Shown in pieces: positions 11,020 to 27,611 of a stretch of 64,000 bases of DNA (position 1 is the first letter of the stretch; the number at the start of each line of letters is the position of its first letter). Both the position numbers and the translations under genes were made by a program. Origin of the DNA: Amoeboaphelidium protococcarum. Its lineage: Eukaryota > Aphelidiomycota > Aphelidea. The notes beneath the pieces are model-generated. The model ran no database searches, had not been told where the DNA came from, and worked only from the letters and a program-made list of their open reading frames with translations. Location of the stretch: the NCBI GenBank assembly GCA_023515745.1, contig JALECJ010000056.1:248001-312000 (forward strand), in the 5' to 3' direction.

Positions 11020-12207
11020 TCATGTTAATACGACCGCCTTGATTAGTATGTCAACTATAACGCCTAAAGAAACCAACCATCCCGCGTATTAACTCTTTTT
11101 AAATGCCTGGTTACAAGACTCTACGCTGTTTAAATTTACGCGCTGTATAAGAGACTACATATAAATAGAGCTTAGCAGTAATGAACTGAAATATCCAAAA
11201 CTTTACTCATTATTTATTCCTGCACAGAGAAATAGTGCAGCTTGCATACAATTGAGACCTGTGCAGATAGTTTTAGTACGATGTGCAAATGTCAAAGCGG
11301 TAGATTTAATTCCAACTTTAGCATCATCGTGTTTATCTTGATGCGCGTAAATTGTATCATAAATGAGCGTCCAACATATTCCAGCACCATAAAGAGGTAG
11401 ACAAACTGACAAGTCCACTAAGTCAGTCATTGCACACCAGCCGAGCAGGGCGCCCCAATTAAATGTGAGACCCAGAACGAACTGTGGATACTTTGTAACG
11501 CGTTTAGCCAGCGGATAGAGTCCGACAAGAGGTAGAGACGATGCACCGAGTATAATACTATTCATATTTAACTAAGTCAAAACGCCTAGGCCAGTAGTCA
11601 ATTAAAGTGCTAGAAATCCCCATGCTTCCTTCATTGATATCTGATTTGAGGCAATGGGCCGATTACGCGTCCTTTCCACCTACAATATACGGTGATACCA
11701 AATCAGTTAGTATACAGACAACAAGCAATACAATAAAACATACTTTGGAGTCAAAATCTCTGTCCCACATATCGTTAATAGTGCAACCAGCACCGCGCAT
11801 TACCACGGCACCAACTCCAAACAGTGCCAACATCTTGATCGACTCTGATGAACAAGACAATAAATCAAACAACTGTTAACTCTAATCAATCGATCCAGAC
11901 TAAACGTTATTCAGAGCGTAATCTTTCTAGGAGTACTAAGCCATTAAAATCGACCTACAGAACGAGAGTTATCATATATGTATAAAAAAAAGAGTAACAA
12001 AGACTATAAATACCATGTGCAAGGGATGTACAACAAATTTGTGCCTATAGGTTTATCCAATCGCATAAGATGGTACAAACTTTTTAATTTGCTCTATTTT
12101 ATCAATGATGACGGCAATTAACTGTTCACTCCCTGATATCTCACAAAAGTTCTGGCCAAGATTTATCGCGTCATTGTCTTTGACGCCGTACTGCTGACTG
12201 TTCGCAT
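11020..12207 (-). CDS. COQ2: 4-hydroxybenzoate polyprenyltransferase, mitochondrial (COQ2)
   Basis: Exons on the minus strand are 12207-11959, 11899-11744 and 11679-11020, giving 354 residues. It starts with a basic mitochondrial presequence ([15 protein letters not shown]). Then come [19 protein letters not shown], the prenyl-diphosphate site [35 protein letters not shown] and the second Asp motif [13 protein letters not shown]. These are UbiA-family COQ2 signatures; the enzyme prenylates 4-hydroxybenzoate in ubiquinone synthesis. Intron 2 (11680-11743, 64 nt) carries TACTAAC, the yeast branch-point consensus. The 59-nt intron 1 (11900-11958) was placed by frame and homology and is less certain. 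The gene is head-to-head with RSP5 (219 bp). Confidence 0.9.
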
Positions 12208-12426
12208 AAGTATGTCCGAGGTATCGCTCACTTGTTGATATTCCTCAAAAAGCTTTCTCCTGTTTGAAGCATAACAATGACGACGATGACAAGCGCGCGA
12301 TTTTGATCAGCAGAGAATTCTTCTTTGACGTTGTTGTGCATTGTCCATTTCTTTCCTCTTTGCTTGTCTTTACTGTTAACACACTGACTCATAATTGGTC
12401 CCTATTATATCGAGTATCACTATTAA

Positions 12427-14942
<2,516 letters not shown>

Positions 14943-15060
14943 GAATGTTTTGCAGTATTGTAATGCTGTAATTTTAGCAAGCTTGCTTCAAATCTGTACT
15001 TAATTACAGTGTAAACTGGCCTATATAATGAAAATATTTACATGCTGAATGCAATAAAAA

Positions 15061-15984
15061 TCAGTCTATTTTGTATAAGTACTTTGAGGCAAATGACTAG
15101 TCGGCATCATCCCCAGACTGTATACTCAACTCAGCAGGCATCAGCTCTAGAGATTGAGGATTTATAGTTGGGAATGGAGGCGGATTCAGGTAAGGATCAA
15201 ACTGTTCCTCACTTTTAAATAGAGAATCCCACACCTTAACGCAGCTCTCACTATCACCCGGAATACTGCCCTTGATATAGAGCAGATTTAACAGTCGATC
15301 GACGCGAAGAACCTGCAAGCTGTGTACCGTAACGTTCTCATCACCCATGTGCCCAGGCATCTTCTTACCTTTGAACACTTTACCCGGTGTCTTTCTCATA
15401 CCAATCGAACCACCTGAGCGATGAGCTTTAGAGACACCATGTGACGCGGATTGACCATGGAATCCCCACCTCTTCACCACACCCTGGAAGCCTTTATCTT
15501 TCGATCTTGACTGTACATCAACAAATTGACCAGGTACAAAGTGAGCTGCGTTTAACAAAGTGCCGACCGGGATAAATCCATTAGGGGATACTTTGAATTC
15601 ACTAAAATGCTTGACGCAATATCCAATTGCAGCCTGACGCGATATGGCAACGTGTGATTAATACTTGTCCAACTTTTCCATAGTGTCCACATCTACTGAT
15701 CGGCAGCCGACAACTAACGCGTCATAACCATCGCGACGCTCAGTCTTGTGCCCCAAAACGATAGTCTTATCCAATTAAAGAACAGTGGCTGGTACGCGTC
15801 TGCCCTGCTGATCCCACACGCTCATCATTCCCTTCTTGATGGCCAGTAGTCCTGTACGCTCCTCTACACGCGTCCACTTGAGCGGTTACACGGCAGGCAC
15901 GCAAGCGGTATGCAATGGAATCTTTACTCGACCGATCGCATGCATCGACGGAATAATGACTGAAGATTTGAGTTATTACGCCAT
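15061..15984 (-). CDS. MRPL3: Mitochondrial large-subunit ribosomal protein uL3m
   Basis: A 307-residue single-exon gene. Landmarks of bacterial and mitochondrial L3 are present: RTGLLAIKKGMMSVWDQQGR near residue 45, then VDVQSRSKDKGFQGVVKRW, FHGQSASHGVSKAHRSGGSIG and GKKMPGHMG. uL3 binds near the peptidyl-transferase centre. The basic N-terminus (about 35 residues) may target mitochondria. A TAG at 15097 reads as Gln and the frame continues to TGA 15061-15063. The gene is tail-to-tail with RSP5 (118 bp) and head-to-head with PIG-M (231 bp). Confidence 0.93.
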
Positions 15985-16215
15985 CTTGAATTTTAATCTA
16001 CACTGATTTTTTTTTATATCTTCGTAAGACTGAAATCGTCACAGAAAAACTGCTGTGAAGATAAACGATGGCGGGTCAGATCTAAGAGAACTAAACGAGA
16101 GCGAAGGTACTTGAAATATTTTCGCTGAATGTTTCAATGGTCTTAATGCTCACTTTCATACGGTTGAAGAATAAGTAAAGCCCCATCTTCTGCTATTGAC
16201 TGCTTTGTATATTAT

Positions 16216-17367
16216 ATGACTCTCCTCGGGATTAAGCGATGGCTGGTAATTGTTGCTATTCTGGTCAGAGTATTGTTGGTGGCTGTGTCTGGACTAGAAC
16301 TTTGGGGAATTAGATACACGGACATTGACTATGAAGTTTTTACTGATGCTGCCCGATTCATGCTCTAAGGATAAAGTCCTTATGAGAGATCCACTTACCG
16401 ATATACACCGCTCCTGGCTCTGATGATGACAGGCAACCACGTAATAGACTAGTCATTTGGTAAATTAATGTTCGTCGCTGGCGATATCATATGTGGCTGC
16501 TTTATGGAATTACTGCTGGCGCGGTCTGGTACATATTCTAATGCGGTCGTATGGTGGTGGTGGCTGAACCCATTTGTAATCGCTATATCTACTCGTGGTA
16601 ATGCAGAGTGTATCATTGTTTTACTGGTAATTATAATCATATACCTGCTGTAGAACTAAAAGTTGTTATTGGCTGGCTTGATCTACGGAGTCTCAATTCA
16701 CTGGAAGATTTACCCAATGATTTATGCACCTTCTATCGCTTTGTTTATTTACTCTCGATCTAATACGCTCTCTGCAAGTATCATTAAAACTCTGTAGTTT
16801 GGCGTGGCTTCTCTACTCTCATTAGGTGGACTGACCGCGGTGTTTTATCAACGGTATGGAATGGACTTCTTACACAATGCCTATCTGTATCATATTGGCA
16901 GACAAGATCATCGTCATAACTTTGCTGTATATAATACTTTGATGTACATGCAGGTCACAGCGGCTAATCACATAACGACTATCAGATACTCTTAAATCCT
17001 CACATTTCTACCGCAGGTTACTCTATTGTTGGTCATTTCGTGGCGATTCGCTGCACGAGATTTTATAATGGCCGTCTTTCTGTGCACTTTTGTGTTTGTA
17101 TCTTTCAACAAGGTGGTAACGTCTTAGTACTTTATCTGGTTCCTAGTATTCATTCCTTTGATTTAGGGGCGTGTGCGAATGGCTATGAAGTAGCTACTCT
17201 TTTGTACAACATTTTGGGTATTGTCGCAAGCCTTGTGGTTGTACTTTGCCTACCGCTTGGAGATTAATGGCGAGAACACGTTCATTGAATTGTTCGCATC
17301 AAGTATCGCCTTCTTTCTATCTAATATCTACATCATAAGAGCTGTGATACTAAGTACTAATGAATGA
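16216..17367 (+). CDS. PIGM: GPI mannosyltransferase 1 (PIG-M/Gpi14)
   Basis: A 383-residue multi-span membrane protein in one exon. Family signatures are RYTDIDYEVFTDAAR near residue 33 (the acidic lumenal motif of GT50 enzymes), SPYERSTYRYTPLLA, STRGNAE, IHWKIYPMIYAP, RQDHRHNFAVYN and NKVVTSQYFIWFL. PIG-M adds the first alpha-1,4 mannose to GlcN-acyl-PI on the lumenal side of the ER. Its product ends up on proteins through the transamidase that contains PIG-T, also in this window. No GPI14 partner subunit (PIG-X/Pbn1) was seen nearby. Confidence 0.93.
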
Positions 17368-17524
17368 AGTCCTTTCATATCTTATCAATTTATTAGAGCG
17401 TAGATGCACTAGGTTGCAATCCCTTGAAGCACTTCATTTGATCTTTGCTGAATTTTCTCCTTCTTTTCTTTGCTGTGTTGATTTGATCAATAAAAACTCG
17501 TAGAATTCGACAAAAGCACTCAAA

Positions 17525-18127
17525 ATGAATTCCAATACAGTCACTAATTATAATAATAATAATTAAGATGATGACAAGGCTATGGAATTGGAAGATTCCT
17601 TTGGATTACCCGTGTAAACACCAGAGTAAATATAGTAGAAAGTGGAGGAGTTAGTGAAAGAGGCTGATAAAGTGAGACAGATGCACGAGCAGTTGGAGTA
17701 GGAGAATCAGGCTACTGCTGCTGCATAAGAAGAAATTGATAAACGATCAATATATGTTGGTAATGTAGACTATGAAACTGCAGCTGAAGAGTTATAAGCA
17801 CATTTCCAAGATTGTGGTGCTATAAATCGCGTCACTATTCTGGCTGATAAGTTCACAGGACGACCTAAAGGCCATGCGTATGTGGAATTTGCTGATGCGA
17901 AAAGTGTTGAAAATGCTCTCATTCTCAGTGGTACTCTGTTCAGGAATCGAATGTTACAGGTCACCGCCAAGAGGACTAATATCCCTGGATTTAATAGGAG
18001 AGGACGCGGTGGTGGTGCTAGAGGAGCGTCAAGCAGAGGCGCCTATCGCGGTAGAGGTGGTCGATCAAGAGGAGGCGGATACCGCGGAGGTCGTGGTGGT
18101 GGAAGAGGCGGATACGCGCCATACTGA
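17525..18127 (+). CDS. PABPN1: Nuclear poly(A)-binding protein 2 (PABPN1/Pab2)
   Basis: A 200-residue single-exon gene. An acidic, Gln-rich N-terminus and a short coiled coil ([21 protein letters not shown]) precede one RRM (about 80-155) with RNP2 IYVGNVDY and RNP1 GHAYVEF, plus the family-specific stretch [18 protein letters not shown]. An arginine/glycine-rich tail with many RGG and GGR repeats ends in YAPY. This order is that of PABPN1/Pab2, which binds nascent poly(A), stimulates poly(A) polymerase and supports nuclear RNA decay. Confidence 0.92.
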
Positions 18128-18428
18128 ATACATGAATTGTGTTGTATTTTATACATTTTAAATTTATTATATACAACTTACTTAAGTGAATGGTTTTGTA
18201 TCCTGTTGTGACTTTTTGTACCTCATCTCTCTCACACTCTTGTCGACTGCAGACTGAGCTTCATGCAGTACTTACGCGTCGCCTCGTCTTTTAACAACGA
18301 TCGCTCGCTCACATTAACGGCAAGACCGCGCACTGGCGATCAGTCGATCACCCTCTTCTCTCATTTCGTTTCAAATGCGATCGAATTAACGTTTCACTCT
18401 CCTTTGCACGCTGGTTGGAATTAACAGA
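18128..18428 (+). promoter_or_regulatory. Intergenic/5' region of SAC-domain gene, TCGTTTC motif
   Basis: No gene is visible in these 301 bp. TCGTTTC occurs at 18366-18372 inside a CG-rich block with several CGATCG-like words, resembling the stretch upstream of the cyclin gene. Confidence 0.35.
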
Positions 18429-21248
18429 ATGAAGCTTAGTGTTTAGGGCGATCATATTGCTGTGTCAGGTGGATGCTCTTCACTGTCTATATATTTCTAG
18501 ACTCTGAAAGTCAATGTACACGGTATTCTATATCTTATTTGGTTTCCTGCTAACAATTATTTTTCGTGTGATGTAGAGTAGCCATAGGAGAGGTTTGATT
18601 AGCCATCCGATAATTGTCATTGCTTCATTGAGGGGATCCTTGGTATTATATAGCTCTTCACTGGTAAAATTGTTATCATCTCCTATAAATTAAAATCTAT
18701 TTTTCTTCTTCAAGTTTAGGCTCATATTTGATTGTTGTGACTAAAGCCAAGAGTGTTGGCGTGATTGATGACTGCTCCGTTCTAAAGGTGTCTGATGTCC
18801 ACTTTATCCCTATATCTCATCGTGGAGCTTCTCAGTCTGTCACTATCATAGTAAGCTGTATATATTTGTGATTGAGAGTCAAATACTTATTGTCTTTATC
18901 TGTAGAACAAGTTGAAGAATAGCAAGACTTAATCGAGTGATATGCTATAAGATGGTGATGGCCAGGTTGATCTGGGATATACTGAGATGTAAGATGCAAT
19001 ACAAACCGCTGAGTAATCTCAGGCTTCATCTGATTACATTAAAAAGAGTTTGAATTATTTCCTGAAAGTTGGTGGTTAGTTTGCATCCTCTATAATATCG
19101 TACATGTAAATGCAGCCCACCAACTACGCAGAGTTTAATCAGATTGACTCATAGACTGTGTCTTCAATATTTAGCAATAGAAATAGACTATCTTAGGACG
19201 AGCTGGCTTAGACATTGGCATCTAATAACAGTAATACGGTGAGTAAAGACGCCTAACTTTTACACGTATTAAAGGATCGTAGTGTTATCGCCACGTTAAG
19301 ATCTCTCCTGGTGTCTGGATGCTTTTTCTATTCTAGTGGCAATTTTGACATTACCAACTCGGAGCAGCGCAAGCTTTACAAGAGAGCGAATTCATAAAGA
19401 CTTTTTGGCTAATTGGACGACCGATTTTGGTGGAATAGACACCTCTGCTCTCCCTTTCTCAATGCTAATGATGGTTCTCTTCAATTCAGTAAATTGGTGG
19501 AGCCATTCCTTATTCCCATCATGTAAGGATTTGTGGGTGTTGTCGATAGCCAGATTGAAGGTCATCCATTCCAATTGGCACTTTTAAGTAGGCGGAGTAG
19601 ATTTAGATCTGGGATGAGATACAAAAGGCGTGGTATTGACTCTGATGGACATGTGGCGAATTTTGTAGAGACTGAACAGCGAATACGAATCTTTGAGAGC
19701 GATTGCGATTAAAGCATAGAAGATGGTGATAAAGCAACCTCTGGTGTCGCTAAGTAATCACATTTGGCTAGTTTTGTTCAAGTCAGAGGTTCAATTCCTT
19801 TATTTTGGAAATAGAATTCCACATAACGGAAACCGATTCCAGAATTGTTTGGCTCATAGGAGGAGAATTTGGATGCTTTGACTAGTCATTATGATGAACT
19901 TCGCAGATTGTACGGAGATATCGTGAGCATAAGTCTTGTGGAATAGAATGGACGTGAGGCTATAGTTGGTTCGCAGTTTGCAGAGATTATGACTCGATTG
20001 GCTAATCAACATTTATCCATGATCGAATTTGATGTCCATTAGGAGTGCAAGAAGATGAAATATGAGAACCTAAGTAAATTGGTATCCCTTATCTAGCCAT
20101 TCATTGATAGATTTTAGTATCTGTGGAAAGATGAAAATAAAGTTTTGGCATCCTAATGTGGTACATTTAGAACCAATTGCATAGATTGTCTCGACAGAAC
20201 TAATCTTGTACAGTCTCTTCTTGGGCGGCAGATGCTAAATTAACAACTCTTAAAGCTTGGTATTCACTCCTCCCCAGAGCAGGGATTGGCGTATTTTGGT
20301 GATTTTGAGAAGAGCTTTTAAATCCTATGGGCGGACAATGGGGATGCCATATCATCGGCTTATACTAGCACAAATGCGCTCAAGGGGGACATCACTCGGA
20401 CTAATAAGAGACAGTGGACTGGTATTCTTCAGGACGGTTCTAACAGTGTCTATCGACTGTATCAGAATAATTTCAGAGATTCCTTTAGGCAGAATGTTAT
20501 TGATTACGTACAAGGTGTGATTTCACTCGAATAGTTTGAAGGTAAACTGCAGAAGGAGTAAACTCAAGCTGACAAGAGTACTTTGCCTGATTAGTAAAGT
20601 TCATAGCCATTAGAGCTTCGACACGATATGTTAACTACTGTGGAATAGTACCTCATATCGCCAGACGATATTGTGATGTACAAGAAGATAGTTCAAGGAG
20701 TTAGTTTACATGGCCATATTCCAGTGATGAGTGATAGAGGTCTAATTCTGACACAAGATTCTCTTTATTTGGCAACTTACGATGTGGACCTTGATAAAGT
20801 TACAGAGGCGGTGAATATTCCTCTGGCTAGTATCACACAGTTGCTTAAAGGTGGAGTATCCTTAAATAGGGTGAAAAATCTTTATGGGGTCGTAATATTG
20901 TATTAATAAGCTAGCTAAAATGTATAGAGAACTAACGTCTCCTCTCCCAGGCCCAAGCGACCGGCTAATACTTAATTTGGTAAAGAACATTTGCTGATCC
21001 TCATAGACGCTGATGATATTTTGGAAAGTTAGAACATTGCAGAAGAGGTAGTGGCCAAAATCGCTAATCAAGTTTTGCGCATACCTGACCATGAAAGATC
21101 ATTGGAGTCTTCGTAGATGAATTTCGTGCTTGATTGCGAGTTGGATAAATACATACTTGCAGTTGAGTAATAACAATAGCTGTAAAGCATCAAGTCTCCT
21201 GTCAATTTTGTAAAGTAGGCAATATCTGTATTTATAAAGCGTTAGTGA
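18429..21248 (+). CDS. INPP5F: SAC-domain phosphoinositide phosphatase, SAC2/INPP5F type
   Basis: Exons 18429-18522, 18577-18663, 18720-18850 and 18906-21248 give 884 residues; the introns are 54, 56 and 55 nt. The SAC fold is clear: GIIQLFTGSYLIVVTKAK, then SRRSRFRSGMRYKRRGIDSD, NFVETEQ, VRGSIPLFWKQ and the catalytic CX5R, with Cys about residue 529 in NCIDCLDRTNLVQ. Downstream WADNGDAISSAYTSTNALKGD and a further domain (about 700-810) match the hSac2 module of INPP5F. Such enzymes dephosphorylate PI4P on endosomes. The terminal part may be longer: a spliced reading continues past this stop (see 21249-21758). Confidence 0.87.
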
Positions 21249-21758
21249 AAATCAATTTAAAGTCTGTCTATCATCATCATCTATTTTCACAGTACTTGGA
21301 TTTCATCATGTCGACATGCTGGCGCAATTTCTTTAGTGCACTACCCACCTGACGATCTTGCTGAATGTACATGTTTATAATCTTTCTGTCAACCGTTATA
21401 TCCTCCCAATGGACGCGACATTGTTTCTATTATTTCAAGCTATAATCGTAATCCTTTGATGATCGGACTTCTTCAGATGACTGAGGTTGGTAATGCAAGT
21501 GGCGTTCAACTGTCGTCGCATTATCATTTGTAAACTACGGTTACAACATAGATGCTTTTTACGTGGAATAGGAATCAATCAAAGTATTATCAAGGTAACT
21601 TCCAGGATTGTAAATTGGTGAAATTAAACTAGCTGATTGTTAACTCGATTTGATAGGGGACCTGATTGCAGTTTAATGTTTCAACTCTGATTTTTCAGTC
21701 TTGCCCCACGTGTGAGAGCACCGGTAACTGCAGCAACAATGTCTTCCTTTAGACTTGA
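21249..21758 (+). CDS. Possible spliced C-terminal extension of the SAC2 gene, or separate small gene
   Basis: If an intron runs from 21245 to 21292 (48 nt, GTGAAA to a pyrimidine-rich CACAG) and a second from 21618 to 21671 (54 nt, GTGAAA to GCAG), the SAC2 frame continues in phase through 21293-21617 and 21672-21758, adding about 137 residues for 1020 in all. The second intron removes two in-frame TGAs. The added part is Cys-containing and contains CRHAGAISLVHYPP and a final SCPTCESTGNCSNN. I do not recognise it. It reads more like a secreted or metal-binding segment than a disordered tail, so an independent gene with an unseen first exon remains possible. Confidence 0.4.
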
Positions 21759-22239
21759 ATGCCTTCATATTAAGCTAATTATTGTATAGATCTTTGAACC
21801 GGTGTTTTAGAGATACTTAGAATTAAAAGGCTATTTTCATTTTCATAGCGACGTTTACATCACAATCATTATATGCGAGAATACGGTACACTCTCATTCA
21901 ATCATCTACATTCATCCTTCATAGCGATCTACTCAAAAGTAAAACGTTGAAACACAATGAGATGGCTCAACTATAAGACATGTATGCAGAATCACTTCTT
22001 TGATACATATAGTACGTTTAAACTACTTCTAGTGAGGCTACTGGGCCATATCTCACGTTAATACTTTCTGTCTTCAAGTCACAGCAGTAAGTTTCCCACT
22101 GACCGAGTGGCTGAACAACTTTGAAATTGTTCCCAAAGCTTTCGCGAGACGATTTCCCTCGTTTCCTTTCGTTTTTAGGCAGAGGCTTTAGAGTAAAACT
22201 TAGTCACTTTCTCTCTGTGCGCTGTTGTATTTATCAATA
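21759..22239 (+). promoter_or_regulatory. Intergenic/5' region of ataxin-2 gene
   Basis: No gene is supported over 481 bp. TCGTTTC is at 22159-22165, within a pyrimidine-rich run that continues to about 22225, just before the short first exon of ataxin-2. Confidence 0.35.
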
Positions 22240-23703
22240 ATGGGGTCTTTGTAAGATTAAATTCACGTCACTATATTCACGATTATTATTATTGTTATTT
22301 CATCAACTCAATGTAGAGGTCAAAGATTGCAGTTGCTGCATACGAATCTCGTTGGAACTCATGTTATGGTGAAAACTGTGGATGGAGTGCAGTATGAGGG
22401 TGTATTTAGTCATTTGGATTCTAGTGGAATTACTTTAAAGTGCGTGCATCAGTCATCTAAATAATAGAGGGTGTCTTTGGAAGATGTCAAGCCAGAGATA
22501 AAGATTAGTCTGCAGAAGTTTTAAATGATGCATGCCACTGATATCGATCTCACTTTTGCTAGTGGTGGAATATTAAATGATCGTCAAGGATTTAAAACTG
22601 ACACAGGTATATCTGGTGGTAATAATAGCAATAATAATAATAGAGGTGGAGTATAAACTTAATAGGATGGCAAGCAGAGAGAACTAGTGGCATGGACGCC
22701 AGATAATTCGTCGCCTCTCCCTCAGACACCTAATAGCAGTAATAATAATGAGAAGTCTAGAGGCAAGTGGGATTAATTTGCAGCTAATGAGAAGCTATTT
22801 GGAGTAAAGACTGATTTTAAGGAAGAATTATACACCACCACATTAGATAAGAATTCTGCAGAGTATAAGAAGCGGGAGCGTGAGGCTGCAAGAATCGCCA
22901 GGGAAATTGAGCGTGGATAGACTAGTAATATTCATTTGGCAGAGGAACGCGGTCATAAGCTTAGTGGTGAAATAGATGAAGAGGATTTATATGGCGCTGT
23001 TGTTAGAAATAAAGTACCTACTAGTGCTATTATAAGCAGTGGTATTAATAATAAAAGTCGCGGTGAGGGGAAGTATATACCACCATCTCTGAGATCTAAG
23101 TAGTAATCACCACAGATTGGTGGGAAGACTGATGGCAAGGCTCAAAAAGCTGAGTAGTCTATTGTCACTTCTGAGAGTAAAGTCAAGCCACAGTAAGAGC
23201 CTTCTGAAAAGGTACCTGAGGCTGAAAAGTAGCAATAAGCTGAAGAAAAGCCAAGCTCACCAAAGAAGCTGAGTAAGTAGCTCTCGTTTAATCCAAATGC
23301 TGCCGAGTTCAAGTTCAGTGGAGCTGCAAGTGATTTTATGCCTGAATCTGATACTTCGTCCTTCTAGGCTGCTCAAGATTAATATGGCTAAACTTATAAT
23401 TATTATGATGCTTAGCCGCAGCATGATTATAGCCAGTATGACTAATACTATTAATTCGACCCTTCGGGGCAGTCGTTGGGATATTAGTAGTAGTTTTATG
23501 GTGGTTATGATCAGTATCAGTATGATCATTATGGATAATTCGGTGGCGACTACCCACCTCCTAATTAGCCGTATTACGGGTAGTATGATGGAAATTTTGG
23601 CGGTAATTATGATCCATAGTATCCATCATAATACTAGTATTAAGATCCTTACTATTAACAGTAATAGTAACCTGGGCAGTATCAAAATAATAAATAAAGA
23701 TGA
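22240..23703 (+). CDS. ATXN2: Ataxin-2 / Pbp1 homolog
   Basis: Exon 22240-22250, a 66-nt intron (22251-22316) and exon 22317-23703 give 465 residues. An Lsm-like SM-ATX domain comes first ([20 protein letters not shown]), then an LsmAD domain ([20 protein letters not shown], then [15 protein letters not shown]). A PAM2-like motif, [13 protein letters not shown] (about 347-359), would bind the MLLE domain of poly(A)-binding protein. A Tyr/Gln/Gly-rich tail follows. Ataxin-2 acts in stress granules and translation control. Many tail glutamines are TAA/TAG. A long frame in another phase (23297-23749) is a shadow. Confidence 0.9.
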
Positions 23704-23830
23704 AGTTAAAGTGCAAGCAGTGTCGCCAATAGAGTTGCCGAATTTATAAGATTACGTGATTTTCCAATGACGATTATATTATTTACAGTTTTCAATCTTA
23801 GAGTATTGTGTCGAAATTCTTATTAGACAG

Positions 23831-25735
23831 TCAGTGCTTTACTTCAACGCGATGCTTCGGCTAGGCCAGTCTTTCAAAGAAGGACATTCTCGGAGGCTTC
23901 TTCTGCTTAGTCGCACCAGTATTGTTATCCTTTTTCAACGGTTAAACATTCTACTAAGGAGCGGGCTTTACTTCTTTATCTTTAGATGCAACGACACGAG
24001 ACACAGAAGGAGCAGTCTTATGAGGCACCTGGACTTTCAGAGATGCAGCAGTCTTCTCATTCTATCCTGCTGATGTATCTTTCATTTATGACTGCTATGG
24101 TTATTGAACTTTTTGTCTCAACTTGGACGGCTTGGTAATATTAGGCGACTTTGGAATAGTAAGAGCCTATTTCTTGACACGAGGCACACCGGCGAGTCCG
24201 CTAACATTTTAATTCACCTTCTTAAGTGGGGCAGCTGATTTAAATTTTTTGACTTTTGGCTTTGCCAGTTGAGAGACATTACCCGACTCTTACATCTTCT
24301 ATTGACACTGCTATTACTAAACAACTTTCTTTTCCATGAGACGCTTGTCAGTCAAAAATTTTGGTGACTTGGGATGAGTAATTTGCAAATGAGTATATTA
24401 TCTTTTAGGCGCAATAGACTATTTTGATACATCTTGGACCTTCCATTTACTGTTCCCATTCACTTGTGACTTAAATCTGGCGGGAGTTGCCTCAAACTTT
24501 TTAACGCACTCTGCCAGAGGAACATAGGGAGACTACTTGTCTAACGTCTCCTTGTGAGTAACTCGAGTTACTGAATGAAATTTAAACGGCTTAGGCTTTG
24601 TCAATTTGGGTGCAGACTTTTGTACCTGCGGCTTCTATTGCGCAGTAACCGCTTTAGTATCTTATTATTAGAATTGACTTTACTTTGACGACAAAGGAGC
24701 GGTAGACTTCTGCCTAGGAACATCTCTCTTTGAAAAATTGAATTCAACAGGCACAGTGAGAGGCTTAACAGACTTTGTGGCCATAAACGTAACAACCTTC
24801 TTCTTTACCGCAACTGGTTGGACAGTGGTAACGTCATCATCCTATTTACCAATCTTATGCACGAGAGAGTTCCTATTCTTTTCCACATTAAAGCCACCAG
24901 AATCATTCTCCTTTTAAAAGTTTAAAAGAGAGCTCTTGGTCTTCATCGAGGGATACTTTTTAGACAATTGAATAGTCTAAGATTTCACCTGCTTAGATTC
25001 TACCACCACCTTTAAAGACTCTTCAGAAGACAGAAAATCCTCCGCAGTTGTACTCTTGAACAATCGAGATGGCTTTATAGGACTGAATGGCTTATTCTTC
25101 AAAAGAGACTGCTGCTGAAGCCTTAATGATTGTATCTTGTTCTTGGTAGGAGTCTCATCCTCATCAAATCCAAAGGAAATCTTAGAATCATTATCATTAA
25201 TGTTATTATTCTAATTATTCTTATTATTATCCAACTCTAGAGAATCTCGTAGCTCTTCCAGACTGAAGCTGCGTGAGGATGCAAGCGACTTGGTCTCAGA
25301 GGCAAAGGACGGCCGAGAATCACTTGACTATGAGACAGAATGCTTATCATTATTATTGTTATTACTATTACCAGGCTCTGGGATAGATGGCATCTTACTA
25401 GGAGTAGAAAAGCTGTCAAAATCAAAATCATGACCACCATCACCATACGCAGATCCACCTAGAACAGAGTCTTCACCGGGAACGTACAGACACTCTGGCT
25501 CGTTCAATCTCTAACTCAGCGGGGTGTCCATCTTGTTATCAAACCACTAGTCCACATTCTCAGGCTACTTGGGCATAGTACGAAAGTCAAACCATTTAGG
25601 AGCATCACACTCAAAATCCAAATCAGTCTCACAATACATCTCCTCCATACTGTAGTCGGCGGTGAATTCTGACATTGCATTAATAGATTGTGGAGAGGAG
25701 GAGCCACTCACATACAACTTGTACGGAGTCTTCAT
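23831..25735 (-). CDS. TPX2: TPX2-like spindle assembly factor
   Basis: A 634-residue, basic, Ser/Lys/Thr-rich single-exon gene. The N-terminus has the TPX2-type pattern of aromatic-acidic segment and DxWF: DAPKWFDFRTMPKQPENVDQ, then WFDNKMDTP. Further on, PFKFHSVTRVTHKETL and LQITHPKSPKFLTDKR resemble the importin-binding and microtubule-binding segments of the TPX2 family. TPX2 activates Aurora A and nucleates spindle microtubules near chromosomes. No enzyme domain is present. The alternative is an unrelated basic microtubule-associated protein. It is tail-to-tail with ataxin-2 (127 bp). Confidence 0.62.
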
Positions 25736-26213
25736 GATTTTTCAACAGCAGTTTTTGAAACAATTCTATCAGATACTATAATTTACAGCAGAGATATTAT
25801 AAGAATATTATGTCCAAATATTTAGCAACCAATAAGAGAAATAGAATCCTATTAAACTCAAAGTCGCGTTATATGGGAAGAGTTTAAAAGGAAGAAAGAA
25901 AAAGAAACGTTCGTCGAAATGACAAAGCTGAAACAATGAAAGCTGAAATAGAGTGAGTGATGTGTCAGTTTCTATAACGTACAGTTGCCGAGTTATTCAG
26001 TGATATACATGATTTCTTGCCGCAAAGCTATTTCCAATTAAGTGAGCGTATCAGTTCGCTAAACATCAAGTCAGTCTCGTGAAAGAGTAAAGTGCAGTGA
26101 TAATGGATGGATTCAGGCAAGCGCGTTATAGTTGACTATTAAGTGCGCAGAATCTTACCAAAAAAGTAAGAATAATATTACTGTCACTAAATTGAATCAT
26201 GAATTTACAAATT
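25736..26213. other. Intergenic, 478 bp
   Basis: No coding frame is supported. About 25900-25925, purine-rich sequence including GAAACGTTCGTCG is close to the complement of the recurrent TCGTTTC element and sits upstream of the minus-strand TPX2-like gene. The other half presumably holds the 3' UTR of RUVBL2. Confidence 0.35.

Positions 26214-27611
<1,398 letters not shown>

Noticed and set aside
19780-19800. tRNA T-loop-like GGTTCAATTCC
   Set aside because: It lies inside the SAC2 coding sequence and no cloverleaf forms around it.
23297-23749. 150-residue plus-strand frame
   Set aside because: Shadow of the Tyr/Gln-rich tail of ataxin-2, whose true frame ends at 23703.
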